From Allacma fusca (taxonomy: Eukaryota > Arthropoda > Collembola > Symphypleona > Sminthuridae), in contig OX359245.1 in assembly GCA_947179485.1 (NCBI GenBank), forward strand, positions 51,199,067-51,263,066: DNA of 64,000 nucleotides, read 5' to 3'. Positions 33,919 to 46,974 of this stretch are shown piece by piece. A program made the position numbers and the translations under genes. Within the stretch, counting starts at the first letter, position 1. The number at the start of each line of letters is the position of its first letter. The notes beneath the pieces are model-generated. The model was not told the origin of the DNA, did not search any database, and saw only the letters and a list, made by a program, of their open reading frames with translations.

Positions 33919-36900
33919 AAAATGTCCCTCCTGAATTCCCTAGGGAGCACCGGCAGCGCAAGGGAATTTTGTTCAAGTGTACAGCAGCCCTCCCTAACAT
34001 TATTAAGGCGTAAGGGCTGCTGTTTGGACTTGCCGATCTCAGACGGGACAAATGCATGGGCATGGACGCATGTCCCAAGGCCAAAGTTTATCATTCTCAA
34101 ACAGAAATGAGTTGTCAATCTCTTAGGAGAACTCGAGCCCCTCCCAATGCCTCTAGGGAGACACGGCACACAAGAGGCTGACAGCGGACCAGTCGTCCAC
34201 TCCTTAGGGACATGGCAAAATGTCCCAGCACTCGAGCTGACCAAAAGGTCAAGCGAGATTATTATTTTTGGACTTTATATCTCAAAATGCCCCTCCTGAG
34301 TTCCCTAGGGAGCACCGGCAGCGCAAGGGAATTTTGTCCAAGTGTACAGCAGCCCTCCCTAGCATTATTAAGGCGTAAGGGCTGCTGTTTGGACTTGCCG
34401 CTCTCAGACGGGACCCATGCATGGGCATGGACGCATGTCCCAAGGCCAAAGTTTATCATTCTCAAACAGAGATGAGTTGTCAATCTCTTAGGAGAACTCG
34501 AGCCCCTCCCAATGCCTCTAGGGAGACACGGCACACAAGAGGCTGACGGCGGACCAGTCGTCCACTCCTTAGGGACATGGCAACGTGTCCCAGTACTCGA
34601 GCTGACCAAAAGGTCCAGCGAGATTATTATTTTTGGACTTTATATCTCAAAATGCCCCTCCTGAGTTCCCTAGGGAGCACCGGCAGCGCAAGGGAATTTT
34701 GTCCAAGTGTACAGCAGCCCTCCCTAGCATTATTAAGGCGTAAGGGCTCCTGTTTGGACTTGCCGCTCTCAGACGGGACCCATGCATGGGCATGGACGCA
34801 TGTCCCAAGGCCAAAGTTTATCATTCTCAAACAGAGATGAGTTGTCAATCTCTTAGGAGAACTCGAGCCCTTCCCAATGCCTCTAGGGAGACACGGCACA
34901 CAAGAGGCTGACGGCGGACCAGTCGTCCACTCCTTAGGGACATGGCAACGTGTCCCAGTACTCGAGCTGACCAAAAGGTCCAGCGAGATTATTATTTTTG
35001 GACTTTATATTTTAAAATGCCCCTCCTGAGTTCCCTAGGGAGCACCGGCAGCGCAAGGGAATTTTGTCCAAGTGTACAGCAGCCCTCCCTAGCATTATTA
35101 AGGCGTAAGGGCTGCTGTTTGGACTTGCCGCTCTCAGACGGGACCCATGCATGGGCATGGACGCATGTCCCAAGGCCAAAGTTTATCATTCTCAAACAGA
35201 GATGAGTTGTCAATCTCTTAGGAGAACTCGGGCCCCTCCCAATGCCTCTAGTTAGACATGGCACACAACAGGCTGACGGCGGACCAGTCGTCCACTCCTT
35301 AGGGACATGGCAACGTGTCCCAGCACTCGAGCTGACCAAAAGTTCAAGCGAGATTATTATTTTTGGACTTTATATCTCAAAATGCCCCTCCTGAGTTCCC
35401 TAGGGAGCACCGGCAGCGCAAGGGAATTTTGTCCAAGTGTACAGCAGCCCTCCCTAGCATTATTAAGGCGTAAGGGCTGCTGTTTGGACTTGCCGCTCTC
35501 AGACGGGACCCATGCATGGGCATGGACGCATGTCCCAAGGCCAAAGTTTATCATTCTCAAACAGAGATGAGTTGTCAATCTCTTAGGAGAACTCGAGCCC
35601 TTCCCAATGCCTCTAGGGAGACACGGCACACAAGAGGCTGACGGCGGACCAGTCGTCCACTCCTTAGGGACATGGCAACGTGTCCCAGTACTCGAGCTGA
35701 CCAAAAGGTCCAGCGAGATTATTATTTTTGGACTTTATATTTTAAAATGCCCCTCCTGAGTTCCCTAGGGAGCACCGGCAGCGCAAGGGAATTTTGTCCA
35801 AGTGTACAGCAGCCCTCCCTAGCATTATTAAGGCGTAAGGGCTGCTGTTTGGACTTGCCGCTCTCAGACGGGACCCATGCATGGGCATGGACGCATGTCC
35901 CAAGGCCAAAGTTTATCATTCTCAAACAGAGATGAGTTGTCAATCTCTTAGGAGAACTCGGGCCCCTCCCAATGCCTCTAGTTAGACATGGCACACAACA
36001 GGCTGACGGCGGACCAGTCGTCCACTCCTTAGGGACATGGCAACGTGTCCCAGCACTCGAGCTGACCAAAAGTTCAAGCGAGATTATTATTTTTGGACTT
36101 TATATCTCAAAATGCCCCTCCTGAGTTCCCTAGGGAGCACCGGCAGCGCAAGGGAATTTTGGTAAAGTGTACAGCAGCCCTCCCTAACATTATTAAGGCG
36201 TAAGGGCTGCTGTTTGGACTTGCCGCTCTCAGACGGGACCCATGCATGGGCATGGACGCATGTCCCAAGGCCAAAGTTTATCATTCTCAAACAGAGATGA
36301 GTTGTCAATCTCTTAGGAGAACTCGAGCCCCTCCCAATGCCTCTAGGGAGACACGGCACACAAGAGGCTGACGGCGGACCAGTCGTCCACTCCTTAGGGA
36401 CATGGCAACGTGTCCCAGTACTCGAGCTGACCAAAGGTCCAGCGAGATTATTATTTTTGGACTTTATATCTCAAAATGCCCCTCCTGAGTTCCCTAGGGA
36501 GCACCGGCAGCGCAAGGGAATTTTGTCCAAGTGTACAGCAGCCCTCCCTAGCATTATTAAGGCGTAAGGGCTGCTGTTTGGACTTGCCGCTCTCAGACGG
36601 GACCCATGCATGGGCATGGACGCATGTCCCAAGGCCAAAGTTTATCATTCTCAAACAGAGATGAGTTGTCAATCTCTTAGGAGAACTCGAGCCCCTCCCA
36701 ATGCCTCTAGTTAGACACGGCACACAAAAGGCTGACGGCGGACCAGTCGTCCACTCCTTAGGGACATGGCAACGTGTCCCAGCACTCGAGCTGACCAAAA
36801 GGTCAAGCGAGATTATTATTTTTGGACTTTATATCTCAAAATGCCCCTCCTGAGTTCCCTAGGGAGCACCGGCAGCGCAAGGGAATTTTGTCCAAGTGTA

Positions 36901-39900
36901 CAGCAGCCCTCCCTAGCATTATTAAGGCGTAAGGGCTGCTGTTTGGACTTGCCGCTCTCAGACGGGACCCATGCATGGGCATGGACGCATGTCCCAAGGC
37001 CAAAGTTTATCATTCTCAAACAGAGATGAGTTGTCAATCTCTTAGGAGAACTCGAGCCCTTCCCAATGCCTCTAGGGAGACACGGCACACAAGAGGCTGA
37101 CGGCGGACCAGTCGTCCACTCCTTAGGGACATGGCAACATGTCCCAGCACTCGAGCTGACCAAAAGGTTAAGCGAGATTATTATGTTTTGGACTTTATAT
37201 CTCAAAATGCCCCTCCTTAATTCCCTAGGGAGCACCGGCAGCGCAAGGGAATTTTGTCCAAGTGTACAGCAGCCCTCCCTAGCAATATTAAGGCGTAAGG
37301 GCTGCTGGTTGGACTTGCCGCTCTCAAACGGGACCCATGCATGGGCATGGACGCATGTCCCAAGGCCAAAGTTTATCATTCTCAAACAGAGATGAGTTGT
37401 CAATCTCTTAGGAGAACTCGGGCCCCTCCCAATGCCTCTAGTTAGACACGGCACACAAGAGGCTGACGGCGGACCAGTCGTCCACTCCTTAGGGACATGG
37501 CAACGTGTCCCAGCACTCGAGCTGACCAAAAGGTCAAGCGAGATTATTATTTTTGGACTTTATATCTCAAAATGCCCCTCCTGAGTTCCCTAGGGAGCAG
37601 CGACAGCGCAAGGGAATTTTGTCCAAGTGTACAGCAGCCCTCCCTAGCATTATTAAGGCGTAAGGGCTCCTGTTTGGACTTGCCGCTCTCAGACGGGACC
37701 CATGCATGGGCATGGACGCATGTCCCAAGGCCAAAGTTTATCATTCTCAAACAGAGATGAGTTGTCAATCTCTTAGGAGAACTCGAGCCCTTCCCAATGC
37801 CTCTAGGGAGACACGGCACACAAGAGGCTGACGGCGGACCAGTCGTCCACTCCTTAGGGACATGGCAACGTGTCCCAGTACTCGAGCTGACCAAAAGGTC
37901 CAGCGAGATTATTATTTTTGGACTTTATATTTTAAAATGCCCCTCCTGAGTTCCCTAGGGAGCACCGGCAGCGCAAGGGAATTTTGTCCAAGTGTACAGC
38001 AGCCCTCCCTAGCATTATTAAGGCGTAAGGGCTGCTGTTTGGACTTGCCGCTCTCAGACGGGACCCATGCATGGGCATGGACGCATGTCCCAAGGCCAAA
38101 GTTTATCATTCTCAAACAGAGATGAGTTGTCAATCTCTTAGGAGAACTCGGGCCCCTCCCAATGCCTCTAGTTAGACATGGCACACAACAGGCTGACGGC
38201 GGACCAGTCGTCCACTCCTTAGGGACATGGCAACGTGTCCCAGCACTCGAGCTGACCAAAAGTTCAAGCGAGATTATTATTTTTGGACTTTATATCTCAA
38301 AATGCCCCTCCTGAGTTCCCTAGGGAGCACCGGCAGCGCAAGGGAATTTTGTCCAAGTGTACAGCAGCCCTCCCTAGCATTATTAAGGCGTAAGGGCTGC
38401 TGTTTGGACTTGCCGCTCTCAGACGGGACCCATGCATGGGCATGGACGCATGTCCCAAGGCCAAAGTTTATCATTCTCAAACAGAGATGAGTTGTCAATC
38501 TCTTAGGAGAACTCGAGCCCTTCCCAATGCCTCTAGGGAGACACGGCACACAAGAGGCTGACGGCGGACCAGTCGTCCACTCCTTAGGGACATGGCAACG
38601 TGTCCCAGTACTCGAGCTGACCAAAAGGTCCAGCGAGATTATTATTTTTGGACTTTATATTTTAAAATGCCCCTCCTGAGTTCCCTAGGGAGCACCGGCA
38701 GCGCAAGGGAATTTTGTCCAAGTGTACAGCAGCCCTCCCTAGCATTATTAAGGCGTAAGGGCTGCTGTTTGGACTTGCCGCTCTCAGACGGGACCCATGC
38801 ATGGGCATGGACGCATGTCCCAAGGCCAAAGTTTATCATTCTCAAACAGAGATGAGTTGTCAATCTCTTAGGAGAACTCGGGCCCCTCCCAATGCCTCTA
38901 GTTAGACATGGCACACAACAGGCTGACGGCGGACCAGTCGTCCACTCCTTAGGGACATGGCAACGTGTCCCAGCACTCGAGCTGACCAAAAGTTCAAGCG
39001 AGATTATTATTTTTGGACTTTATATCTCAAAATGCCCCTCCTGAGTTCCCTAGGGAGCACCGGCAGCGCAAGGGAATTTTGGTAAAGTGTACAGCAGCCC
39101 TCCCTAACATTATTAAGGCGTAAGGGCTGCTGTTTGGACTTGCCGCTCTCAGACGGGACCCATGCATGGGCATGGACGCATGTCCCAAGGCCAAAGTTTA
39201 TCATTCTCAAACAGAGATGAGTTGTCAATCTCTTAGGAGAACTCGAGCCCCTCCCAATGCCTCTAGGGAGACACGGCACACAAGAGGCTGACGGCGGACC
39301 AGTCGTCCACTCCTTAGGGACATGGCAACGTGTCCCAGTACTCGAGCTGACCAAAGGTCCAGCGAGATTATTATTTTTGGACTTTATATCTCAAAATGCC
39401 CCTCCTGAGTTCCCTAGGGAGCACCGGCAGCGCAAGGGAATTTTGTCCAAGTGTACAGCAGCCCTCCCTAGCATTATTAAGGCGTAAGGGCTGCTGTTTG
39501 GACTTGCCGCTCTCAGACGGGACCCATGCATGGGCATGGACGCATGTCCCAAGGCCAAAGTTTATCATTCTCAAACAGAGATGAGTTGTCAATCTCTTAG
39601 GAGAACTCGAGCCCCTCCCAATGCCTCTAGTTAGACACGGCACACAAAAGGCTGACGGCGGACCAGTCGTCCACTCCTTAGGGACATGGCAACGTGTCCC
39701 AGCACTCGAGCTGACCAAAAGGTCAAGCGAGATTATTATTTTTGGACTTTATATCTCAAAATGCCCCTCCTGAGTTCCCTAGGGAGCACCGGCAGCGCAA
39801 GGGAATTTTGTCCAAGTGTACAGCAGCCCTCCCTAGCATTATTAAGGCGTAAGGGCTGCTGTTTGGACTTGCCGCTCTCAGACGGGACCCATGCATGGGC

Positions 39901-42900
39901 ATGGACGCATGTCCCAAGGCCAAAGTTTATCATTCTCAAACAGAGATGAGTTGTCAATCTCTTAGGAGAACTCGAGCCCTTCCCAATGCCTCTAGGGAGA
40001 CACGGCACACAAGAGGCTGACGGCGGACCAGTCGTCCACTCCTTAGGGACATGGCAACATGTCCCAGCACTCGAGCTGACCAAAAGGTTAAGCGAGATTA
40101 TTATGTTTTGGACTTTATATCTCAAAATGCCCCTCCTTAATTCCCTAGGGAGCACCGGCAGCGCAAGGGAATTTTGTCCAAGTGTACAGCAGCCCTCCCT
40201 AGCAATATTAAGGCGTAAGGGCTGCTGGTTGGACTTGCCGCTCTCAAACGGGACCCATGCATGGGCATGGACGCATGTCCCAAGGCCAAAGTTTATCATT
40301 CTCAAACAGAGATGAGTTGTCAATCTCTTAGGAGAACTCGGGCCCCTCCCAATGCCTCTAGTTAGACACGGCACACAAGAGGCTGACGGCGGACCAGTCG
40401 TCCACTCCTTAGGGACATGGCAACGTGTCCCAGCACTCGAGCTGACCAAAAGGTCAAGCGAGATTATTATTTTTGGACTTTATATCTCAAAATGCCCCTC
40501 CTGAGTTCCCTAGGGAGCACCGGCAGCGCAAGGGAATTCTGTTTAAGTGTACAGCAGCCATCCCTAACATTATTAAGGCGTAAGGGCTGCTGTTTGGACT
40601 TGCCGCTCTCAGACGGGACCCATGCATGGGCATGGACGCATGTCCCAAGGCCAAAGTTTATCATTCTCAAACAGAGATGAGTTGTCAATCTCTTAGGAGA
40701 ACTCGAGCCCCTCCCAATGCCTCTAGGGAGACACGGCACACAAGAGGCTGACGGCGGACCAGTCGTCCACTCCTTAGGGACATGGCAACGTGTCCCAGTA
40801 CTCGAGCTGACCAAAAGGTCCAGCGAGATTATTATTTTTGGACTTTATATCTCAAAATGCCCCTCCTGAGTTCCCTAGGGAGCACCGGCAGCGCAAGGGA
40901 ATTTTGTCCAAGTGTACAGCAGCCCTCCCTAGCATTATTAAGGCGTAAGGGCTGCTGTTTGGACTTGCCGCTCTCCGACGGGACCCATGCATGGGCATGG
41001 ACGCATGTCCCAAGGCCAAAGTTTATCATTCTCAAACAGAGATGAGTTGTCAATCTCTTAGGAGAACTCGAGCCCCTCCCAATGCCTCTAGGGAGACACG
41101 GCACACAAGAGGCTGACGGCGGACCAGTCGTCCACTCCTTAGGGACATGGCAACGTGTCCCAGTACTCGAGCTGACCAAAGGTCCAGCGAGATTATTATT
41201 TTTGGACTTTATATCTCAAAATGCCCCTCCTGAGTTCCCTAGGGAGCACCGGCAGCGCAAGGGAATTTTGTCCAAGTGTACAGCAGCCCTCCCTAGCATT
41301 ATTAAGGCGTAAGGGCTGCTGTTTGGACTTGCCGCTCTCAGACGGGACCCATGCATGGGCATGGACGCATGTCCCAAGGCCAAAGTTTATCATTCTCAAA
41401 CAGAGATGAGTTGTCAATCTCTTAGGAGAACTCGAGCCCCTCCCAATGCCTCTAGTTAGACACGGCACACAAAAGGCTGACGGCGGACCAGTCGTCCACT
41501 CCTTAGGGACATGGCAACGTGTCCCAGCACTCGAGCTGACCAAAAGGTCAAGCGAGATTATTATTTTTGGACTTTATATCTCAAAATGCCCCTCCTGAGT
41601 TCCCTAGGGAGCACCGGCAGCGCAAGGGAATTCTGTTCAAGTGTACAGCAGCCCTCCCTAACATTATTAAGGCGTAAGGGCTGCTGTTTGGACTTGCCGC
41701 TCTCAGACGGGACCCATGCATGGGCATGGACGCATGTCCCAAGGCCAAAGTTTATCATTCTCAAACAGAGATGAGTTGTCAATCTCTTAGGAGAACTCGA
41801 GCCCCTCCCAATGCCTCTAGGGAGACACGGCACACAAGAGGCTGACGGCGGACCAGTCGTCCACTCCTTAGGGACATGGCAACGTGTCCCAGTACTCGAG
41901 CTGACCAAAAGGTTAAGCGAGATTATTATTTTTTGGACTTTATATCTCAAAATGCCCCTCCTTAATTCCCTAGGGAGCACCAGCAGCGCAAGGGAATTTT
42001 GTCCAAGTGTACAGCAGCCCTCCCTAGCATTATTAAGGCGTAAGGGCTGCTGGTTGGACTTGCCGCTCTCAAACGGGACCCATGCATGGGCATGGACGCA
42101 TGTCCCAAGGCCAAAGTTTATCATTCTCAAACAGAGATGAGTTGTCAATCTCTTAGGAGAACTCGGGCCCCTCCCAATGCCTCTAGTTAGACACGGCACA
42201 CAACAGGCTGACGGCGGACCAGTCGTCCACTCCTTAGGGACATGGCAACGTGTCCCAGCACTCGAGCTGACCAAAAGGTCAAGCGAGATTAATATTTTTG
42301 GACTTTATATCTCAAAATGCCCCTCCTGAGTTCCCTAGGGAGCACCGGCAGCGCAAGGGAATTTTGTCCAAGTGTACAGCAGCCCTCCCTAGCATTATTA
42401 AGGCGTAAGGGCTGCTGTTTGGACTTGCCGCTCTCAGACGGGACCCATGCATGGGCATGGACGCATGTCCCAAGGCCAAAGTTTATCATTCTCAAACAGA
42501 GATGAGTTGTCAATCTCTTAGGAGAACTCGAGCCCCTCCCAATGCCTCTAGGGAGACACGGCACACAAGAGGCTGACGGCGGACCAGTCGTCCACTCCTT
42601 AGGGACATGGCAACGTGTCCCAGTACTCGAGCTGACCAAAAGGTCCAGCGAGATTATTATTTTTGGACTTTGAATCTCAAAATGCCCCTCCTGAGTTCCC
42701 TAGGGAGCACCGGCAGCGCAAGGGAATTTTGTCCAAGTGTACAGCAGCCCTCCCTAGCATTATTAAGGCGTAAGGGCTGCTGTTTGGACTTGCCGCTCTC
42801 AGACGGGACCCATGCATGGGCATGGACGCATGTCCCAAGGCCAAAGTTTATCATTCTCAAACAGAGATGAGTTGTCAATCTCTTAGGAGAACTCGGGCCC

Positions 42901-43905
42901 CTCCCAATGCCTCTAGTTAGACACGGCACACAAAAGGCTGACGGCGGACCAGTCGTCCACTCCTAAGGGACATGGCAACGTGTCCCAGCACTCGAGCTGA
43001 CCAAAAGGTCAAGCGAGATTATTATTTTTGGACTTTATATCTCAAAATGCCCCTCCTGAGTTCCCTAGGGAGCACCGGCAGCGCAAGGGAATTCTGTTCA
43101 AGTGTACAGCAGCCCTCCCTAACATTATTAAGGCGTAAGGGCTGCTGTTTGGACTTGCCGCTCTCAGACGGGACCCATGCATGGGCATGGACGCATGTCC
43201 CAAGGCCAAAGTTTATCATTCTCAAACAGAGATGAGTTGTCAATCTCTTAGGAGAACTCGAGCCCCTCCCAATGCCTCTAGGGAGACACGGCACGCAAGA
43301 GGCTGACGGCGGACCAGTCGTCCACTCCTTAGGGACATGGCAACGTGTCCCAGTACTCGAGCTGACCAAAAGGTCCAGCGAGATTATTATTTTTGGACTT
43401 TATATCTCAAAATGCCCCTCCTGAGTTCCCTAGGGAGCACCGGCAGCGCAAGGGAATTTTGTCCAAGTGTACAGCAGCCCTCCCTAGCATTATTAAGGCG
43501 TAAGGGCTGCTGTTTGGACTTGCCGCTCTCAGACGGGACCCATGCATGGGCATGGACGCATGTCCCAAGGCCAAAGTTTATCATTCTCAAACAGAGATGA
43601 GTTGTCAATCTCTTAGGAGAACTCGGGCCCCTCCCAATGCCTCTAGTTAGACACGGCACACAAAAGGCTGACGGCGGACCAGTCGTCCACTCCTTAGGGA
43701 CATGGCAACGTGTCCCAGCACTCGAGCTGACCAAAAGGTCAAGCGAGATTATTATTTTTGGACTTTATATCTCAAAATGCCCCTCCTGAGTTCCCTAGGG
43801 AGCACCGGCAGCGCAAGGGAAATTAGTGGAACTGTTTAATTCAAAGTCTAATGCATGTCGCATTTCTCAACGCCAAAGTTTATCATTCTCAAACAAAGAT
43901 GAGTT
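33919..43905 (+). repeat. 365-bp satellite array, 27 full monomers
   Basis: Monomers start at 33919 and recur every 365 bp (a few are 364 or 366) to 43773. A final partial copy is degenerate from about 43824 to 43905. Unit landmarks are TGAGTTCCCTAGGGAGCACC, CAGCAGCCCT...AGGGCTGCTG, CCCATGCATGGGCATGG, CAAAGTTTATCATTCTCAAA and GACCAGTCGTCCACTCC. Identity between monomers is very high. Longer-range order is also present: a block of eight monomers (about 34.6-37.5 kb) repeats at 37.5-40.4 kb (shift 2920 bp). Open frames on both strands follow from the unit and break at unit junctions. Confidence 0.97.
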
Positions 43906-44103
43906 GTGAATGTCTGCGGAAAACGGTTGCACTAATGAATTGGATTTAGGTGTGCTGATATGGCTACTGCATTGTTTAGCATATGATGTGAGTATCTCAC
44001 AAGCATAAAGTCTGATCAGTTTTAGAAATATTTTAATATTGCAACATTCTGTGGTTTGTGTTTTATGCGACAGCAGTGGTTCAATACGACTTGATTTCTA
44101 AAT

Positions 44104-46138
44104 ATGTCGGAGGGTTTGTATGTTTCCCGGGGTGTCCTGAATCTTCTAAATAAGGGTAAACAAAGGCCACTAAATCCATTGAACTGGGCTGATCACAGAA
44201 ATAAAGTCAACAAGGACAAGGGTTTAAAATACACTATTTTGAAAGGGAGAGGAGCTGGAAAGGTTGTTCCTGCACTGATACCTCCATCCGGCGTTAGTTC
44301 AAATATTAGTAGAAATTCTATTATTAAAATGACAAATAGTGTAAATGTCATGTTGTTTGCATTTGTTTATTGATGTGTACAGGGAAAAGTATGTCGATGT
44401 GTTACGTCCGGCTGTAATTTAGTAGCAAATGAGTATGTTGCATTCTACAATGAATTCCGGGCTGTCAATGGTGACAAACAAAACCAGATTCTATCAGAAT
44501 GCATTGAAATTACGGAACCATTGAATCGACGCCCACCATCGTTAAACTCTTCTAAGCCAAAAGCAAATACATACAGGTATGAAATAAATCTAAAGATTAT
44601 GATTGACCAGGTTTTAAGTTTCTTGGTTTCTAGATACACTCTAAAGCTCAAAGGTAAACGCTACCCAACTTGTCGCCAGCGTCTCCTGGACACGTTTCGG
44701 ACTACGCAACATCGGTTAAGAACGATTATTAGTAAAATGGAAGCTGGTAACCTAACGTTTGAAGATGGTCGAGGGAAGACATGTGGGGTACACCCTCTTA
44801 TGCTCACACCCGAGTTCAAAGATGAAATACGTGACCACATCAGATCATTTCCATCATATGAATCACATTACTGCCGAATCGAAGCTGCTGCGGATAGACT
44901 ATACCTTGATAATGACCTGAGTGTGTCAAAGATGTGTTCGCTGTTTAACGAACGCCAGGCAGAACTTCACGAACGTCTATGCAAATATGATGCCTACAAT
45001 CATATCTTTAAGACGGAATTTGACCTACGATTTGGTTTGCCAAGGAAGGATACATGCAACTATTGTGATGCTCAAAAAGCATTAATTTCTAGAAATTTGG
45101 ACCCCTCTCAAACATCCGCGTTGCACCAAGCGCTCGAATTTCATCAACAAGCTGCAAAAGCTGCTCGAGCTATGCATAAGGCAGATGGGGCAAACCCAGA
45201 TGGTGAAATCTACTCGATAACTGCAGACATGCAGAAAGTAATAGTTGTACTGAAACAAATTAATCGACAAACATTAATATATTAGCACAATGTTAAAAAT
45301 TGCATACCTGTTTTGTTAGGTTCTCTTTGTACCGAAACTTAGCTGCAGCTCCGCTTACTTTAAACGCAAGCTAAGCACATTTAACCTGGGAATTCACAAG
45401 ACAGGTCACGAAGATGCTGGAATGTTCATTTGGAATGAGACAATTGCTGAACATTCCTTAAAAGATGTACTGAGTTGCGTATATAAATACCTTACGACAG
45501 AATTGCACACACTTCAGGGGAACCAAAATCGCTGTTTGATTTTGTGGTCGGATCGATTTGTAGGACAGTTTAATAATTGTTACATGATCCTTTTCATGAA
45601 ATATTTGGTCGATGTAAAACTTTTTACACGGGTCGAGCATAAGTTCTTTGTAACTGGGCACAGCTGGATGAACTGCGACAGAGATTTCGGTCTAATCGAA
45701 AAACGATACGGCCAGGTTAACCAAATCACCCCAAATGATATTGAAAACGTAGTAAGTTCAGCTCGGGTGAATAATCCTTTCGCAGTAACCAAAATGACCA
45801 GACTAGACTTTCTTGATTTATATATCCTTAGAAACTACGTCTCCTTGCCAAGCAATTTACAAGTGACAAAATTCCATTGGTTTAAGTACGAAATTTCGCA
45901 CCCAAATATTATTTCTGCAAAGTCGTTTCACAATTCAGCAGATTGGAACACATTCCAGCTTAAACTTAAGATTAAATCAGGGTTTAGTCGCCTCAAAAAA
46001 TTCCCACTGTCGTACAAAAATGAAATTCTAATACAGAATGCGAAAGCCAAAGATCTGCGGGACCTCATGGGGAAAATTTCTGACAGGGAAAAATATGCAT
46101 ACTTCGATGGCATAACCAGATTCGTGTTAAATAATTAA
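44104..46138 (+). CDS. Transposase-like gene with three introns, apparently intact
   Basis: Exons are 44104-44292, 44383-44576, 44634-45237 and 45320-46138, all with GT..AG introns of 90, 57 and 82 bp. Together they give an open 601-residue frame. The order of features is: a basic N-terminal region (NPLNWADHRNKVNKDKGLKY), a Cys cluster (KVCRCVTSGC), then KGKRYPTCRQRLLDTFRTT, a CNYCDAQK motif, FVPKLSCSSAYFKRKL, LILWSDRFVGQFNN, and FFVTGHSWMNCDRDFG with an acidic residue. I recognise this as the arthropod-wide family often labelled with a DUF7869-type RNase-H-like domain; its conserved Asp residues suggest DDE-type chemistry. It lies centrally between the inverted ends, so it is the likely mobility gene. 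The exact start is uncertain. Confidence 0.75.
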
Positions 46139-46487
46139 TATGTGAGATCATTGTAATAATAACATTAGGTTCTTGATAATAAAAGTATTCGAAATTGTTT
46201 TAAAATCTGCACGACATTTTTCATAGCACAATCTACAATAACAAATATATGGTTCATTTAAACTACAAGTTTCCGAAGAGATTAACAACTAACTTCGTAT
46301 ACATAAAATTAAGACTTTTACAAGAAAAAAACCAACCGGCGCTGAAGCTGCAAACAAAAAACAGCACCAAAAACTAATCGTAGAATGTCAATTGCGAATA
46401 CGGTAAATGAAATCATAATAAACTTAAACAAACAAACATAATGTGTCCTGTATATTTTTAAAAACCACTCAACAATAAGCCCCTTGT
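46139..46487. other. 3' flank of the transposase-like gene
   Basis: AT-rich sequence with AATAA-like signals just after the stop. No other feature is seen. Confidence 0.4.
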
Positions 46488-46925
46488 TTGCCGTGTCTCC
46501 CTAGAGGCATTGGGAGGGGATCGAGTTCTCCTAAGAGATTGACAACTCATCTCTGTTTGAGATTGATAAACTTTGGCCTTGGGACATGCGTCCATGCCCA
46601 TGCATGGGTCCCGTCTGAGAGCGGCAAGTCCAAACAGCAGCCCTTACGCCTTAATAATGCTAGGGAGGGCTGCTGTACACTTGGAAAAAATTCCCTTGCG
46701 CTGCCGGTGCTCCCTAGGGAATTCAGGAGGGGCATTTTGAGATGTAAAGTCCAAAAATAATAATCTCGCTTGACCTTTTGGTCAGCTCGAGTGCTGGGAC
46801 ATGTTGCCATGTCCCTAAGGAGTGGACGACTGGTCCGCCGTCAGCCTTTTGTGTGCCGTGTCTCCCTAGAGGCATTGGGAGGGGCTCGAGTCCTCCGACA
46901 AGGGTGACAACTCATCGCTGACTTA
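46488..46925 (-). repeat. Inverted partial satellite, right terminal repeat
   Basis: About 1.2 copies of the 365-bp unit, reverse complement of the left array and nearly identical to it. It is followed by 26 bp of unique sequence and then the 23-bp terminal inverted repeat. Confidence 0.93.
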
Positions 46926-46974
46926 ACTTAATTTTTTTTGCAAACTGTATCATTTGAGCGGTTTTTCTTTTGAA

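Larger units (their letters stand above)
33840..46974 (+). mobile_element. 13.1-kb transposon with satellite-expanded inverted ends
   Basis: The outermost 23 bp (33840-33862, beginning TTCAAAAGAAAAACCGCTC) recur inverted and identical at 46952-46974. Inside the left end lie 27 full direct copies of a 365-bp unit; inside the right end lie about 1.2 copies of the same unit in the opposite orientation. Between them is a spliced transposase-like gene with no other recognisable content. I infer a single DNA transposon whose long terminal inverted repeat has amplified on one side. No clean short target duplication is seen; instead a 122-bp direct repeat flanks it. Confidence 0.75.

Noticed and set aside
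33912..43734. Many repeated open frames of 87, 115 and 237 codons on both strands of the satellite
   Set aside because: They are produced by the 365-bp unit (not a multiple of three), occur on both strands at once, and end at unit junctions. The 237-codon versions only reflect one-base insertions.
33919..43905. CRISPR-like array
   Set aside because: The repeat is 365 bp with no short repeat-spacer alternation, in a eukaryotic transposon context.
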